Shown: piece by piece, positions 16,089 through 25,225 of the stretch
How the letters are laid out: every line of letters begins with the position of its first letter
Position numbering within the stretch: position 1 is the stretch's first letter
DNA from: Archangium violaceum
GTDB taxonomy: Bacteria > Myxococcota > Myxococcia > Myxococcales > Myxococcaceae
Assembly (NCBI RefSeq): GCF_016859125.1
Contig: NZ_CP069338.1
Coordinates: 7,937,501-8,001,500 of the forward strand
DNA: 64,000 nt
Direction: 5' to 3'
Made by a program: the position numbers and the translations under genes
Notes under the pieces: model-generated
What the model was told of the DNA's origin: nothing
Database searches by the model: none
The model's input: the letters and a program-made list of their open reading frames with translations, nothing else

Positions 16089-17785
16089 ACATTGGCTCCG
16101 CCGAAGACGATTCGACCGCTGGCATGGACACCGGCGTCGGAAGTGAGCTTGAAATCGAGGCTTCCGCGCTCTTTCTTCCAGGTGAGCTCCAGCGTGAGGC
16201 TCGTGCCGGGCTGGATGACCCGTTGGAACTTCAACGCCGCCAACCGCAGGAAGTCGGGGGGAAGCGTGAAGAGCTCGCGGCCGAAGTGGATGGCCCAGTG
16301 CACCTGGGTGACGCCGGGCAGGATGGGGGTGCCGGGGAAATGGCCCTCGAAATACGGCGAGTCCGCCGAGGCCTCGAGGGTCAGCAGGGCGCGGTCGGCG
16401 GACTGCTCGAGCACGCGCGCCCGGGGCCTGCGGGGATCGAAGAGGGTGGCCAGTGCCGCTTCGGTGGACTTTCCCTGGCTGTTGACCGGCATGGCCTCCA
16501 GATACCGGAACCGGCGTGGGAAGGCACTGGGCTCGAAGCGCGAAGTGAGCTGCTGCCTGAGCGCCTGGTTCAGGGCACGCTTGCCTCCCTCCCCATGCAG
16601 CTTCCAGCCCGCCTCCGAGGGCACCGCCACCACCGCCAGCGTCAGCCGGTGGCCGTCCTCGAGCGGCAGCACCCGGGCCTCGCGCAGCAGCCCACCCTCG
16701 AGCAGCGTCCGCTCCAGGGCGCTCAGCGACACGCGCTTCTCCTCGAGCTTCAGGAGGCGATCGCCCCTCCCGAGCAGCTCGAAGCCCTCCGGCAGCAGCC
16801 GCACGCGATCCCCGGTCCGCAGCCAGTCCCCCTCGGGCAGGTCCAGGTGCGGCGAGCGGACGGTCAGCATCTCCTCCCGGGTGCCCACCTCGACGCCGGG
16901 CATCACGCGCCAGGCGAGCGCGTCGTCCCCGGTGCGCTGCCTCCAGGCGATGCCGCCGGTCTCCGAGCTGCCGTAGACCTCGACGGGCGCCTGGCCCAGA
17001 AGCGCGCGACAGGCCTGTAACGCCTCGAGGGGCAGCGGGCCTCCCGAGGAGAACAGCGTGCGCAGGTTCCCTCGGACCTGGGCCCAGTCCAGCATGTCCG
17101 GCAGGCGCTTGAGGTGGGCGGGACTGGCGATCAGCCCGGCGGGGCCCTGTCGCAGCGCGGCCACGATGTCCTCGGGGTAGGTGAGGCCGTGGGCCGCGAA
17201 GGGCCGGCCCGCCGTCAGCGGCCAGAGCACCCGGAAGAGCAGTCCGTAGATGTGCTGGTGCGAGACGGTGGAGATGACGCGGGCCTCGCCGAGCCGCTCC
17301 TCGAACAGGGCCGCCAGCGTCGCCACCTCACGCGTCAGCTGGCGGAGGCGCTTGGGAATGGCGGTGGGCTCGCCGCTGGAGCCCGAGGTGTAGACCACCA
17401 GGGCTCGTGCCTCCGGGGAGAGCGGCGTCCATCCCCCCTCGCGCCCCTCGCCGGGCGACAGCGGTGCGTACTCCGCTGGAATCTTCCCGGCGAAACCATC
17501 CACCTCGTCGCGCAGCCTCGCCAGCGTCGCGGGCTGGGCGTCGGCGGGGAGGTAGACGCACACGCCCGCATGCCACGCGCCGAGCAGGGCGGCGGAGAAC
17601 TCGAAGGTGTCGTCGAAGTAGAGCGCCTGACGCCGGCCACCGTGGCGCTCGAAGGCCGCGCGCCAGCCCGCTGCCCGCTCCACGAGGGACGCGAAGCCCA
17701 CGGCCCCGCCCTCGCGGAGGGCGACCGGATGCCCGGGGAGTCGCCCCCGGCTCATGAGCTGCTCGAGCCCGATGAGCTCAGCCAT
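16085..17785 (-). CDS. apeH: Aryl acyl-CoA/ACP ligase fused to a hotdog dehydratase (ApeH-ApeI)
   Basis: The 566-residue protein has two parts. Residues 1 to about 450 form an ANL-family adenylating enzyme with the P-loop-like VVYTSGSSGEPTAIPK, the VEVYGSSETGGI core and the catalytic Lys in NSQGKS. The last 110 residues carry a FabA/FabZ-like hotdog domain with SPYFEGHFPGTPILPG, including the active-site His. In characterised systems ApeH activates the aryl starter and ApeI is half of the dehydratase; here they are fused. The fusion would bring starter loading and dehydration into one protein, with ApeP supplied separately. Confidence 0.88.
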   Translation of the reverse strand: MAELIGLEQLMSRGRLPGHPVALREGGAVGFASLVERAAGWRAAFERHGGRRQALYFDDTFEFSAALLGAWHAGVCVYLPADAQPATLARLRDEVDGFAGKIPAEYAPLSPGEGREGGWTPLSPEARALVVYTSGSSGEPTAIPKRLRQLTREVATLAALFEERLGEARVISTVSHQHIYGLLFRVLWPLTAGRPFAAHGLTYPEDIVAALRQGPAGLIASPAHLKRLPDMLDWAQVRGNLRTLFSSGGPLPLEALQACRALLGQAPVEVYGSSETGGIAWRQRTGDDALAWRVMPGVEVGTREEMLTVRSPHLDLPEGDWLRTGDRVRLLPEGFELLGRGDRLLKLEEKRVSLSALERTLLEGGLLREARVLPLEDGHRLTLAVVAVPSEAGWKLHGEGGKRALNQALRQQLTSRFEPSAFPRRFRYLEAMPVNSQGKSTEAALATLFDPRRPRARVLEQSADRALLTLEASADSPYFEGHFPGTPILPGVTQVHWAIHFGRELFTLPPDFLRLAALKFQRVIQPGTSLTLELTWKKERGSLDFKLTSDAGVHASGRIVFGGANV

Positions 17786-18329
17786 GGACGTGCCTTGCCC
17801 TCACCTGTTGCCTCACCACCCACTCCACGGCGAAGAGCACGCCCATCAGCACGTACGAGATGAGCCCGTTGTACAGCGCCCAGGTCTCATCACTGGCCCC
17901 AATCGCCGTGAAGAGCGCGATGCCTCCGTTGAGCACGAAGAACCCGCACCACACCTGCGTCACCCGGCGGGTGTAGGTCACCCCCGAAGCGGGGAGCTCG
18001 GGCTCGCGCAGGCGTGCCAGGCGCTCGATGACGCTGGGGGGATAGGCGAGGCTGGTGACGAAGACGGCGAGCAGGACCGTGTTCACCAGGACCGGATAGA
18101 GCTTCAACGGCAGGGCATGGTTGCCCAGCATGCTGGAGGCCGCGAGCGCGAGGGCGCCCACGGCCGCAGCCAGCCAGACACGCTCGCGCGTCGCCACCGC
18201 GCGCACCACGGCCATTCCCGCCAGCGGCAGGGCCATCCAGCGGGGCTCGAAGTGGCCCAGTCCCAGGTAGACCAGGGGCGGGTACGCGAGGCTCAGCAGG
18301 CCGAGCAGGGCCGGACGAAGGAACTTCAC
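17778..18329 (-). CDS. Six-helix membrane protein of aryl polyene clusters
   Basis: The 183-residue protein is almost entirely hydrophobic, with about five or six membrane helices, for example LGLLSLAYPPLVYLGLGHF, VWLAAAVGALALAAS and LISYVLMGVLFAVEWVV. It corresponds to the COG4648-like membrane proteins found between the ACP and ligase genes in APE operons. Its start overlaps the ACP stop by 4 nt. No catalytic residues are visible; a role in anchoring the biosynthetic complex or in export is a guess. Confidence 0.75.
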   Translation of the reverse strand: MKFLRPALLGLLSLAYPPLVYLGLGHFEPRWMALPLAGMAVVRAVATRERVWLAAAVGALALAASSMLGNHALPLKLYPVLVNTVLLAVFVTSLAYPPSVIERLARLREPELPASGVTYTRRVTQVWCGFFVLNGGIALFTAIGASDETWALYNGLISYVLMGVLFAVEWVVRQQVRARHVHG

Positions 18330-18583
18330 GCCGCGGCGGACTCGTCGAGGAGCCCGTGCAGGGCATCGACCACGTCCTGCAGCGTACGCACCGACTTGAA
18401 GACCTCCGGAGGCACGCGCTTGCCGGCCACCGGCTTGAGCTGCACGAGCAGATCGATCGCATCGATGCTGTCGATGTCCAGGTCGTCATGGAGCCGGGCC
18501 TCGGGGGTGATCCGCGCCGGCTCGATGTCGAAGGTCTCCTGCAGGATCGCGCTCAGTCGCTCGAACAATTGATTCTTGGTCAT
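18326..18583 (-). CDS. apeF: Acyl carrier protein (ApeF type)
   Basis: The 85-residue acidic protein carries the phosphopantetheine attachment motif DIDSIDAIDL near residues 36-45, with the Ser that receives the arm. This is a normal ACP length. APE pathways use two ACPs; the neighbour at 18611-18871 is the second. It is separated from that gene by 27 nt and overlaps the membrane-protein gene. Confidence 0.87.
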   Translation of the reverse strand: MTKNQLFERLSAILQETFDIEPARITPEARLHDDLDIDSIDAIDLLVQLKPVAGKRVPPEVFKSVRTLQDVVDALHGLLDESAAA

Positions 18584-18610
18584 GGTGACCCAATTCCTTT
18601 TCTGATGAGT

Positions 18611-18871
18611 TCAGGCCTTGCGATGGGCGCTCACGAAATCCGCGAGTGCCCTCACGCTGGCGAAATGGCGGCGGTTTTCCTTCGAGTCGTTCGCGAGGGA
18701 CACGCCATAGGACTTCTGCAGCGCCAGGCCCAGCTCGAGGGCGTCGATCGAGTCGAGCCCGAGTCCCTCGACGAACAGCGGCGCAGCCGGATCGATGTCG
18801 TCAGGAGTGATGTCCTCGAGGTGAAGCGTCTCGATGACCAGTTTCTTGATTTCCTGTTCAAGCTGCAGCAT
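18611..18871 (-). CDS. apeE: Acyl carrier protein (ApeE type)
   Basis: This 86-residue ACP has the modification motif GLDSIDALEL with the phosphopantetheine Ser. The start at 18871 (MLQLEQEIKKLV) gives a normal ACP; a longer frame to 18967 lies inside the acyltransferase gene. In the described pathway one ACP carries the aryl starter and the other the extender and product; which does which cannot be told from sequence. It overlaps the acyltransferase by 14 nt. Confidence 0.86.
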   Translation of the reverse strand: MLQLEQEIKKLVIETLHLEDITPDDIDPAAPLFVEGLGLDSIDALELGLALQKSYGVSLANDSKENRRHFASVRALADFVSAHRKA

Positions 18872-19637
18872 GGCCCTGCCCTTCCCTGGAGAAATAGTCG
18901 TGCAGCTGCGCCGTGAGTTGCCGGGCCGCTCGCGCCTCGCCGCCGGCCTCTCCAAGCTGTGGCGCAACGGGGATGTCGTCGTGTACCTGGATGGTGAAGT
19001 TCATCCGTTTCGGCGGCACCCTCCACCACGGTGTCCCCTTGGTGAGACCGAGCGGTTCACACCGGATGGTGACCGGGGTGATGTCGCACGGGCCGCGCAC
19101 CGCGATGTTGGCGGCGCCGCGCTGCAGTTGCATCGGGCCGTTGACCCGGGTGCGGGTGCCCTCCGGGAAGATGATCAGGTTGTTGCCCGCCTTCACGGAG
19201 GCGATGCAGTCCTGGATGAGCGCGGGGCCGGAGTCGTTGCACAGATAGCCGGTCGCCCGGACCGGCCCGCGGGTGAAGGGGTTGTGCGCCAGGCTCGCCT
19301 TCACCACGCAATCCGCGTTGGGCACCAGGGAGATGAGGAAGACGACGTCGATCAGCGTCGGGTGGTTGGCGAGGATGAGCAGGCCGGGCCGGGCCAGCTT
19401 CTCCACGCCCTCGATGCGGTAGCGCAGCACCCCGAGGACGCGCATCCACTCGATGAAGAACCTGAAGGAGTGGTGCACCGCGAGGCGCGCCAGCCGCGTC
19501 TGCCTCGCCTGGTCCCGGACGAGGAGTTGCAACAGCGGGAAGTAGAGCAGCCGCAGCCCGAGCCCTCCCAGCCCGAAGGTGGTGAAGGAGATGCCGGTCG
19601 CCAGGATGCGCCACCCGCGCTCGAGCGTCTCAAGCAT
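18858..19637 (-). CDS. PlsC-like 1-acylglycerol-phosphate acyltransferase
   Basis: The 259-residue protein has the classical acyltransferase motifs NHPTLID (HX4D) and FPEGTR, preceded by a hydrophobic N-terminal segment (SFTTFGLGGLGLRLLYFPLL). ATG 19637 follows a GGAGG by about 10 nt and overlaps the chain-length-factor stop. APE operons normally encode such an enzyme near the ACP genes; it probably helps build the lipid to which the polyene is attached. It is distinct from the LpxL-like enzyme encoded at 14404-15354. Confidence 0.85.
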   Translation of the reverse strand: MLETLERGWRILATGISFTTFGLGGLGLRLLYFPLLQLLVRDQARQTRLARLAVHHSFRFFIEWMRVLGVLRYRIEGVEKLARPGLLILANHPTLIDVVFLISLVPNADCVVKASLAHNPFTRGPVRATGYLCNDSGPALIQDCIASVKAGNNLIIFPEGTRTRVNGPMQLQRGAANIAVRGPCDITPVTIRCEPLGLTKGTPWWRVPPKRMNFTIQVHDDIPVAPQLGEAGGEARAARQLTAQLHDYFSREGQGHAAA

Positions 19638-20367
19638 GGCGCTGCCACCTCCAGCATCGAGTGCCGACCTTGTGGTCGAGCCGGGCCTCGTTGGAGACCA
19701 GGAATCGCAGCACGGTGAGATCCTCCGGCAGCCCATCCGAGGAAGGGGCCTCCCGCGTGTCCTCGGCGGGGTGACAGGTCAGGCTGTAGCCCGGAGCCTC
19801 GTCCCCGGCGCGCAGCCAACAGGCCCACGCGCGCGGGAAGTCCATCTGTCCGGAGGCGTGCCCCAGGGGCTCGGGGAGCGGCTCGTCGTAGATCACCACC
19901 AGCACGTCCCTGGCCCCATCCGCGAGCAGAGCGCTCGCTTCGGTGAAGGCTGCCTCGACCGTCTCCTCGCCCGCCGCGATGGCGGTATAGGCGGAGGTGT
20001 CCCCCCGGGCGATGGAGTAGAGCGCGCCAATCGCGTTGTGCACCGACAGGCTGAAGGACGTGGGCGAGAGCGGGACGGAGTGCGCCAACTGGCGCAACAG
20101 GTCCACCGAGCGGCTGATGTCTCCGAAGCGCGAGGCGAAGATGACGGGGACGCTCGGGGAATCTCCCTGGCATCCGTACGCTGCCTGCAGCGCGAACCGG
20201 CCCAGGCGCTCCACCCGGCGGCGCATCATCGCCGGCATCTCGGACAGAGGAGGGGTACCCTCGGCCGGAAGGAAATGGGGCTCCGAGAACCATCTCATCC
20301 AGGCGTCTTGCTCGGTGAGGCCAGGAGCCCACGCGACCCAGCGGTTGATAGAAAAAGCCATTGTCAT
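19630..20367 (-). CDS. apeC: Ketosynthase chain-length-factor-like protein (ApeC type)
   Basis: This 245-residue protein is the short N-terminal-type ketosynthase relative (PF13723-like) that lacks a catalytic Cys. At the equivalent position it reads LSVHNAIGALYSIARGD. In described APE systems it pairs with ApeO as a chain-length factor. It is the first gene of the operon. ATG 20367 is preferred; a second ATG at 20361 is possible, and the longer frame to 20436 would run into the promoter. Upstream lies a well-spaced sigma-70-like promoter. Confidence 0.8.
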   Translation of the reverse strand: MTMAFSINRWVAWAPGLTEQDAWMRWFSEPHFLPAEGTPPLSEMPAMMRRRVERLGRFALQAAYGCQGDSPSVPVIFASRFGDISRSVDLLRQLAHSVPLSPTSFSLSVHNAIGALYSIARGDTSAYTAIAAGEETVEAAFTEASALLADGARDVLVVIYDEPLPEPLGHASGQMDFPRAWACWLRAGDEAPGYSLTCHPAEDTREAPSSDGLPEDLTVLRFLVSNEARLDHKVGTRCWRWQRHA

Positions 20368-20407
20368 GACGGGCGTTTCCCCCCCTCCCCCAAACCCCCA
20401 GCCGCCA

Positions 20408-20436
20408 CTATTACCAAAGTATTCAGAAGGAGACAA
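20408..20436 (-). promoter_or_regulatory. Sigma-70-like promoter of the aryl polyene operon
   Basis: On the minus strand TTGTCT (20436-20431) is followed after exactly 17 bases by TAATAG (20413-20408). The stretch is much more AT-rich than its surroundings and ends about 40 bases before the first ATG of the operon. No repressor-type inverted repeat is obvious next to it. Confidence 0.55.
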
Positions 20437-20439
20437 TTG

Positions 20440-21270
20440 ATTGTATGGGCGAGGGGGCGTCGGAGCGAATCGTCATGCCCAGATACACACTTGGGGTGAA
20501 GTCACGACCAGGGGGGGACCGAAAGCCCCTCCACGGTGTCCCAGAGCCTCCTTGGATGGGCGGCTCCACCACCCCACAGACTCCTTGAACGGTGGTGGAG
20601 GTGGCGGGCGGAGATATGCCGCGGCCAGCGCGCCCACTCCCGCAGCCAGGCCTACGGTGAAACCCGTACGCGGGTGCATTCCGCCCGAAAGCAAGAGACG
20701 CACAGAGAAGCCAGCCACCAGGAGCTCTGGAGCAGGTGGTTGCCGTTGGGCATCCAACTCAACGGGAACGTGCTGGCGCCCAGATGGCGTCGTGGGCCTC
20801 TGGCGCGCCGCGACCGCGGCTCGACCGCGTCCCTCGGGACACGCCAGCGGGGCGGGGTGGCCATGCCAGTGGTCATCACCGTGCGCCATCACCACCAGCC
20901 GCTCGAGGAGCGGAGCGATTCGGACCTCGCACCTGGAGAGACTGGCCTCGGAGCGCCCAGGAAGACCCCTGCCAGTTGCGCGCGGTGTTCGCCCTGCAGA
21001 GCCGGAGGGCATGGCGATGTTGGCGTTCACGAGGAAGCGCGGGAATTTGGACGAGCCGAGCGTCGCGGCCTGAAACTGGGGAGCAGAGGTAGGTGGGGGG
21101 AGCGCAGAGGACCGGGACGAGGGCGCCAAAAAGAAGAGGGCCCGGAACTGGTACCTCCGGACCCTCAGGCCGAATCACGGGGACGTGATGCGGGAGGAGC
21201 ACGCTCGCACGAGGCCATGTGCGGGTCGAGTTTCCAGGCGGCTCAAGCCTGGGGACGCGTGGACTCACCG
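20440..21270. other. Stretch without a recognisable gene
   Basis: A 218-codon open frame exists on the minus strand (20473-21129) and a longer one on the plus strand, but neither shows a family motif or convincing composition. The minus-strand reading is rich in Pro, Arg and Gly and has a single hydrophobic patch near TVGLAAGVGALAAAYL. I treat it as spacer DNA between the APE promoter and the IS remnant. Confidence 0.4.
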
Positions 21271-21273
21271 CGG

Positions 21274-21705
21274 ATGGCGCAGTGCGCGCTCGGCACCTGC
21301 CGGGCACTCTTCTACCTGTGTCGTCGGCACGACCGGGGCCAGCGCTACTGCTCGCGTGAGTGTAGTTTCCTCCCTGGCTCATTCCCTCTCCGGGCTCGGC
21401 CTGCACCGCACCAGCGCCGAGCTCGATGACCTCGTCGCTCGCGCCACCAAGGCCCGCCTCTCTCCCTCCCAGCTGCTGGAGCAGATTGTCCAGCTGGAGT
21501 CCGACGAGCGCGCCCGCCGCTCCCTGGAGCGCCGCACCCTGCGCAGCCGCCTGGGCCGCTTCAAGCCCATGGCCGACTTCGACTGGAGCTGGCCCAAGTC
21601 CATGGACAGACCCCTGGTGGAGAGCCTGCTGCGCCTGGACTTCCTCCAGGACGCTCGCGACGTCGTGCTGCTCGCCGCCCAGGGCCTGGGCAAGACGATG
21701 CATAG
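21274..21705 (+). mobile_element. IS21-family remnant (zinc-finger ORF fragment plus istB fragment)
   Basis: At 21274 a frame begins MAQCALGTCRALFYLCRRHDR and continues through RGQRYCSREC, the start of the small zinc-finger protein that often accompanies IS21-like elements. After about 30 residues it is joined directly to sequence encoding the IstB helper ATPase in another frame. The IstA transposase is absent and no terminal repeats were found. It is therefore an internally deleted relic. Confidence 0.65.
21370..21705 (+). pseudogene. istB: Truncated istB (IS21 helper ATPase)
   Basis: The frame reads LAHSLSGLGLHRTSAELDDL, then LGRFKPMADFDWSWPKSMDR, and ends at the Walker A motif AAQGLGKTM, where similarity stops and the reading becomes repetitive Arg/Pro/Ser. 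Full IstB has about 250 residues; only the first 110 or so remain. Walker B and the rest of the AAA+ domain are lost, so the protein cannot be functional. Confidence 0.75.
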
Positions 21706-23138
21706 AGGGTGGCAGCTTCCGCCGCCGCGAAGCCGAAGCCTCTCTGGAGTCTCGCCGCTCTCGCCGCTCCGGCTGACGCCCTGGGGGACTACATCCCCCA
21801 GTCCCCCTGTGGCTCCGCTCCGGCCCGCCCCCAACTGCGGTGCGGGCCGGAGCGGAGCGCGAGCCCCACCGCTCCTTGCCCCCAAACCGGCTGGTTCATT
21901 TTCCCGCGCTTCTTCATGTTCAGCGACACCGAGGGCGGAGGGGCTGCGGCACTATCCGATGCGAGTGATACGCCTGGGTCTCTATGGCGGATGCGATGAA
22001 TGTACAGCGAGTGCCGAGCGCATAGGGCTCATGGCCACTCCGGACGGGGCTCTGATTGGTGAATGTTGAGTCCTGGCGCAGCCCGTGTCCGAGCGGCGTC
22101 GCGCCTCATCATCAAGGAGAATGGCCCTGCGAGACCAGGCCCCAGCGGTGTGGGCCGTGTCTTTGTTGGGAGGAGCGGCGCCCGAGAGGTTTCACAGAGT
22201 CATGCGGTGAAAGTGTCAGCTACAGTGCGTTGAAACGCGCCTGCCCGTCTGCTTTAAAGACAGACAGGCATTCGCCTGCTCGTCCTTTGAGCGCAGATGA
22301 GGAACGGACTAAAGCGCTTCGCATGCGGTGGACTGCATGCACGCGATTCCAGCCCATGGACGGGAGAGTCCAGGGTCATCCCACACGAGGCTGTCCCCTC
22401 TGGGGAGGGGCTCCGAGAGCATGTAATTACATGCTCTCGGCAGCATGTAATAACATGCTCTCCGTTGCAAGCGGGCGGCACATACGGCGGCTCAGCCTGT
22501 GCTCGTCTGCCTGCTGCTCGTTCGTGCGGCGCTCATTATTCGGGGCCTCGGTGTGGACGACGGCGCGGTGCCATTCGGTCGGCATAGCCACGCCTGTCTC
22601 GTGTGCTGAGCGGAACCGATGTGGGTTCGGTGTCTGTTCCCGCTGTCGGCGACGAGTGATCCAGCGGGAAACTGCTACGACAGGCCCGCGGAGGGCGCAC
22701 GCGGTCTCGTGTACGTTTCGAAAGCGTCTAGCCAGAAGGGCTGGGCGGGCGTTCAGAGTGAAGCAGATTCGGGACCGGTCTCGGCCGTGCGGAGCAATTC
22801 AGCAGCGACGGCGGAGATGGTTGCTGGTGCGAAACCAGGTCCAGCACGCAGATACGGCGCGCAAAGGGCAGGACGCGGAGGAGCCGCCATTACGTGTGCC
22901 CTGAGCGACAACTTCATGCGCTCTGAGCGAGCAGGAGCCAAATGCTGTGTGGAGTGATTGGCTCCTGCAGGGTGAACTGGGCTGCGTTGCATGTGCTGTC
23001 TCAGTCGAATTGAAACCCACGTAGGCATGAGCGTGATTGGGTTGCTTGGGGTGGCTTTGAGGGGAAGTTGCGACAGGTAATCGCATTTCCATCAAGAGAG
23101 GGGCTTGTGAATGCACGTGAGTTTGAGGTGGGAGTGAG
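21706..23138. other. Gene-poor stretch with a palindrome pair
   Basis: No convincing gene was found. Around 22600-22900 a plus-strand reading (FGVCSRCRRRV, then FRKRLARRAGRAFRVKQIRDR) faintly resembles the zinc-finger/basic proteins linked to IS21 elements but needs a frameshift. The one strong feature is the palindrome pair at 22413-22463. Confidence 0.4.
22413..22463. repeat. Perfect 28-bp palindrome followed by a related imperfect one
   Basis: Positions 22413-22440 are a perfect inverted repeat with half-site CCGAGAGCATGTAA. Two bases further, 22442-22459 holds AGCATGT-AATA-ACATGCT, and both right arms share ACATGCTCTC with a 24-base offset. The AT-rich centre in GC-rich DNA suggests a tandem operator for a dimeric regulator, or a cruciform site. 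The nearest downstream gene is the HTH gene at 23139. Confidence 0.7.
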
Positions 23139-23714
23139 ATGTCGGATTCAAACATATGCAGGGCTCCGTCGCGGGGAGGCTCCCCATCAACGGAGACGGT
23201 GCGCGGTGATGATGTGCTGAAGCTCAAGATGTCCTTCCCCTCTGGTGGCGAGGGGCTCGAATTTCCTGCGGCGTTTGTGCAGATGATTCGAATGATTGTT
23301 GAGGAGATGCAGTACACCGTGATGGAGCACATCGTGCAGCGAGTGGTGGAGCGCGTGTGGGTGCGCTCCATGCTCGGCGACGCCATCGGTGTCCCAATCG
23401 AGATTGCTACGGAGGTGTTGAGATGTAAGGAATCGAAGATTTACGAACTCCTGGGGGACGGCTCGCTCAGGCGAGCTCCGAAGCATGGGAAGGAGACCCA
23501 GATTGAGCTTGCCAGCATCAAGGAGTTGCTGGAGGGGGCTCCACCCGGGAGGAAAGGTAAGCGAAAGAAGGGCAGCGGAGGCGGGGGCGGCTGGTCGAAC
23601 GGAAGCGGAGTCGGACTGCCGGCAGGCGTGACGAGTAGAGTCACGCCTCCGCCGAGTAGCGCGGAGCATCCATCCCGCGCTCCAGGGGCGGAGAGCCGCA
23701 AGCTGTCAATCTAG
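23139..23714 (+). CDS. Small helix-turn-helix DNA-binding protein (excisionase-like)
   Basis: The 191-residue protein has a central segment IATEVLRCKESKIYELLGDG followed by SLRRAPKHGKETQIELASIKEL. This is the helix-turn-helix/wing pattern of excisionase-type (HTH_17) proteins, although the N-terminal 70 residues are unlike typical excisionases. The C-terminus is a Lys/Gly/Ser-rich low-complexity tail (GRKGKRKKGSGGGGG). The ATG follows GGGAGTGAG. It converges on and slightly overlaps the broken integrase gene, so it probably belonged to the same lost element. Confidence 0.55.
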   Translation: MSDSNICRAPSRGGSPSTETVRGDDVLKLKMSFPSGGEGLEFPAAFVQMIRMIVEEMQYTVMEHIVQRVVERVWVRSMLGDAIGVPIEIATEVLRCKESKIYELLGDGSLRRAPKHGKETQIELASIKELLEGAPPGRKGKRKKGSGGGGGWSNGSGVGLPAGVTSRVTPPPSSAEHPSRAPGAESRKLSI

Positions 23715-24873
23715 CCACTCGCGGATCGTTCGTTGTTCCAGCTCCACGGCAGCTTGGGATGCGAGGTGTGACGCGCTCAGGCTGCCGACTGGAGAGCTTG
23801 TGGGTCGTTGGGGTGCTCCAGCTGAGAGGCAGCTTGATCATGCTGGGCACCTTGCTGACGTCGTAGAACTTCGTCGTCGTCACCATGGAATTGTGACCGA
23901 GCACGGAAGCCACGAGTGCGAGGGGCACGCCCTTCCCAGAGAGGGTGACTGCCTCGCCCGACTCCAGGCTCCAAGCGACGAACGAGTGCCGGAGCTCTCC
24001 GACCAGGACGCGGGGCAGACCCCGGGACTCACAGGCCACGCGGAGTCGGTGGCGGACCTGATCCGGCGTCGGTGCTCCATGCGCTTGGAGTCGCTGAGCC
24101 GCGGCGAGGGCCTGGGCGTCGAGCGAGAGCGTGTGGACCCGCCCTGACTTGTGAACGAACTTCACCGGTACCGGCGATGATCGGGTGTCCGGGCACCAAG
24201 CTGATCTTGCCCTCGCGAGCAGCGATGCGCTGTACCTCTGACTCGTGGAGTCCGAGCTTCGCGTGCAGGAGCAGCACGTCGCGCGAGCCCTGGTCCTCGA
24301 GGGCTCGGTAAAGCGCCTCGATGGTGGCCATCGCATAGCCCTTTTCGCGAATGGCCTTCTCGGGCCTGCTGGCGGGCACCGTCAGGGGGCGGCTCGGGTC
24401 GTGGGCGGGGTCGAGGAACCCCTTCTTGATCAGGTAGGAGCAAAACGCCTTCAAGGCGGCGATCCGCTTCTGCTCGGCCGTGTTCCACTGGCGCAGGAGC
24501 TTGAGCATCTCCCGCGGCTCGACCTTACGGAGGTCACGGCCCTGGAGCGCATCGGCCCATGCGGAAAGGTAGTAGCGGGTGTCCTTCCGGTACTTGGGTG
24601 TCCGGTCCTTGATGAACTTGAGGAACCGTTCGACGAACGCCGCGTTGACGTACACAGCGTCCGCATCGTCCTGGATGCGCGAGCCTCGGCCTCCTGGCGG
24701 GACTTTTCCTCGTCCTCCTGGGCCTGCCGCCGGGCCTCTTCTCGCTGGGCGCTCGGCATCTTGTAGGAGGCGGGGTCCTGGTCGAACAGCGCCAACTGCG
24801 CGAGGGCCTGGCGCTCGGTCTCGGAGTCGAGGACGATCTGGTAACGGTGCCCCTTCACCATTTTCCGGATCAC
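23641..24873 (-). pseudogene. Tyrosine recombinase broken by two frameshifts
   Basis: Three consecutive minus-strand frames together read like one integrase. The first is MIRKMVKGHRYQIVLDSETE up to about 24685; the second carries the SAM-like core-binding part (VERFLKFIKDRTPKYRKDTR, then MATIEALYRAL) to about 24175. The third carries the catalytic end, with ELRHSFVAWSL (His/Arg) and LGHNSMVTTTKFYD (His and the nucleophile Tyr). Two frame changes interrupt it. It is unrelated in detail to the intact integrase at 25226. If the frame changes were sequencing errors it would be a normal integrase of about 400 residues. Confidence 0.72.
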
Positions 24874-24954
24874 CCATACTGTGCGGTTATCTTGGTCTGG
24901 TACGTTCGGCCGTCGGCCCAGCTACCTGTCCAGTTGGGCATGTGCTGCTACTCC

Positions 24955-25063
24955 ACGGGGTGGGGAAGTGGTACTGCGAGGGGTGTTGAAGTGGGTACTT
25001 CGGAGGGGTGGGGGAGTGGGTACCAGTGCGGTGTCGGGGTGGGTACCGCGCGGGGTGGGCACC
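24955..25063. repeat. Five imperfect direct repeats of about 23 bp
   Basis: Degenerate copies of a unit with core GGGGTG...AGTGGGTACY follow each other from 24955 to 25063, between the start of the broken integrase and the tRNA gene. Spacing is about 22-25 bases. They could be integrase arm-binding sites or simply a G-rich tandem expansion. Confidence 0.5.
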
Positions 25064-25122
25064 ACGGGCGCTGCGGAAGCGCAATGCGGGACGTAGGGTC
25101 GTAAGTTGTTGAATTTGCTGAC

Positions 25123-25208
25123 GCACGAGTGGCGAAACTGGCAGACGCAGCGGACTTAAAATCCGCTGGCCCGAAGGGGCCGTCCGGGTTCGATCCCCGG
25201 CTCGTGCA
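25123..25208 (+). tRNA. tRNA-Leu (anticodon UAA)
   Basis: The acceptor stem GCACGAG pairs with CTCGTGC (25201-25207), followed by discriminator A; CCA is not encoded. The anticodon stem GCGGA/TCCGC encloses loop CTTAAAA with anticodon TAA at 25157-25159. A long variable arm (TGGCCCGAAGGGGCCG) marks a class II leucine tRNA, and the T-arm reads CCGGGTTCGATCCCCGG. The gene is intact. The integrase gene of the adjacent element ends 17 bases downstream, as is common for tRNA-linked insertions. Confidence 0.96.
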
Positions 25209-25225
25209 TTCCTAAGTGGTTGAAC

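Noticed and set aside
20473-21129. A 218-codon open frame on the minus strand
   Set aside because: No domain, poor composition and no ribosome binding site; kept only as an unexplained stretch.
22600-22960. Possible zinc-finger gene (CSRCRRRV)
   Set aside because: A continuous reading needs at least one frameshift and lacks a plausible start; too weak to call.
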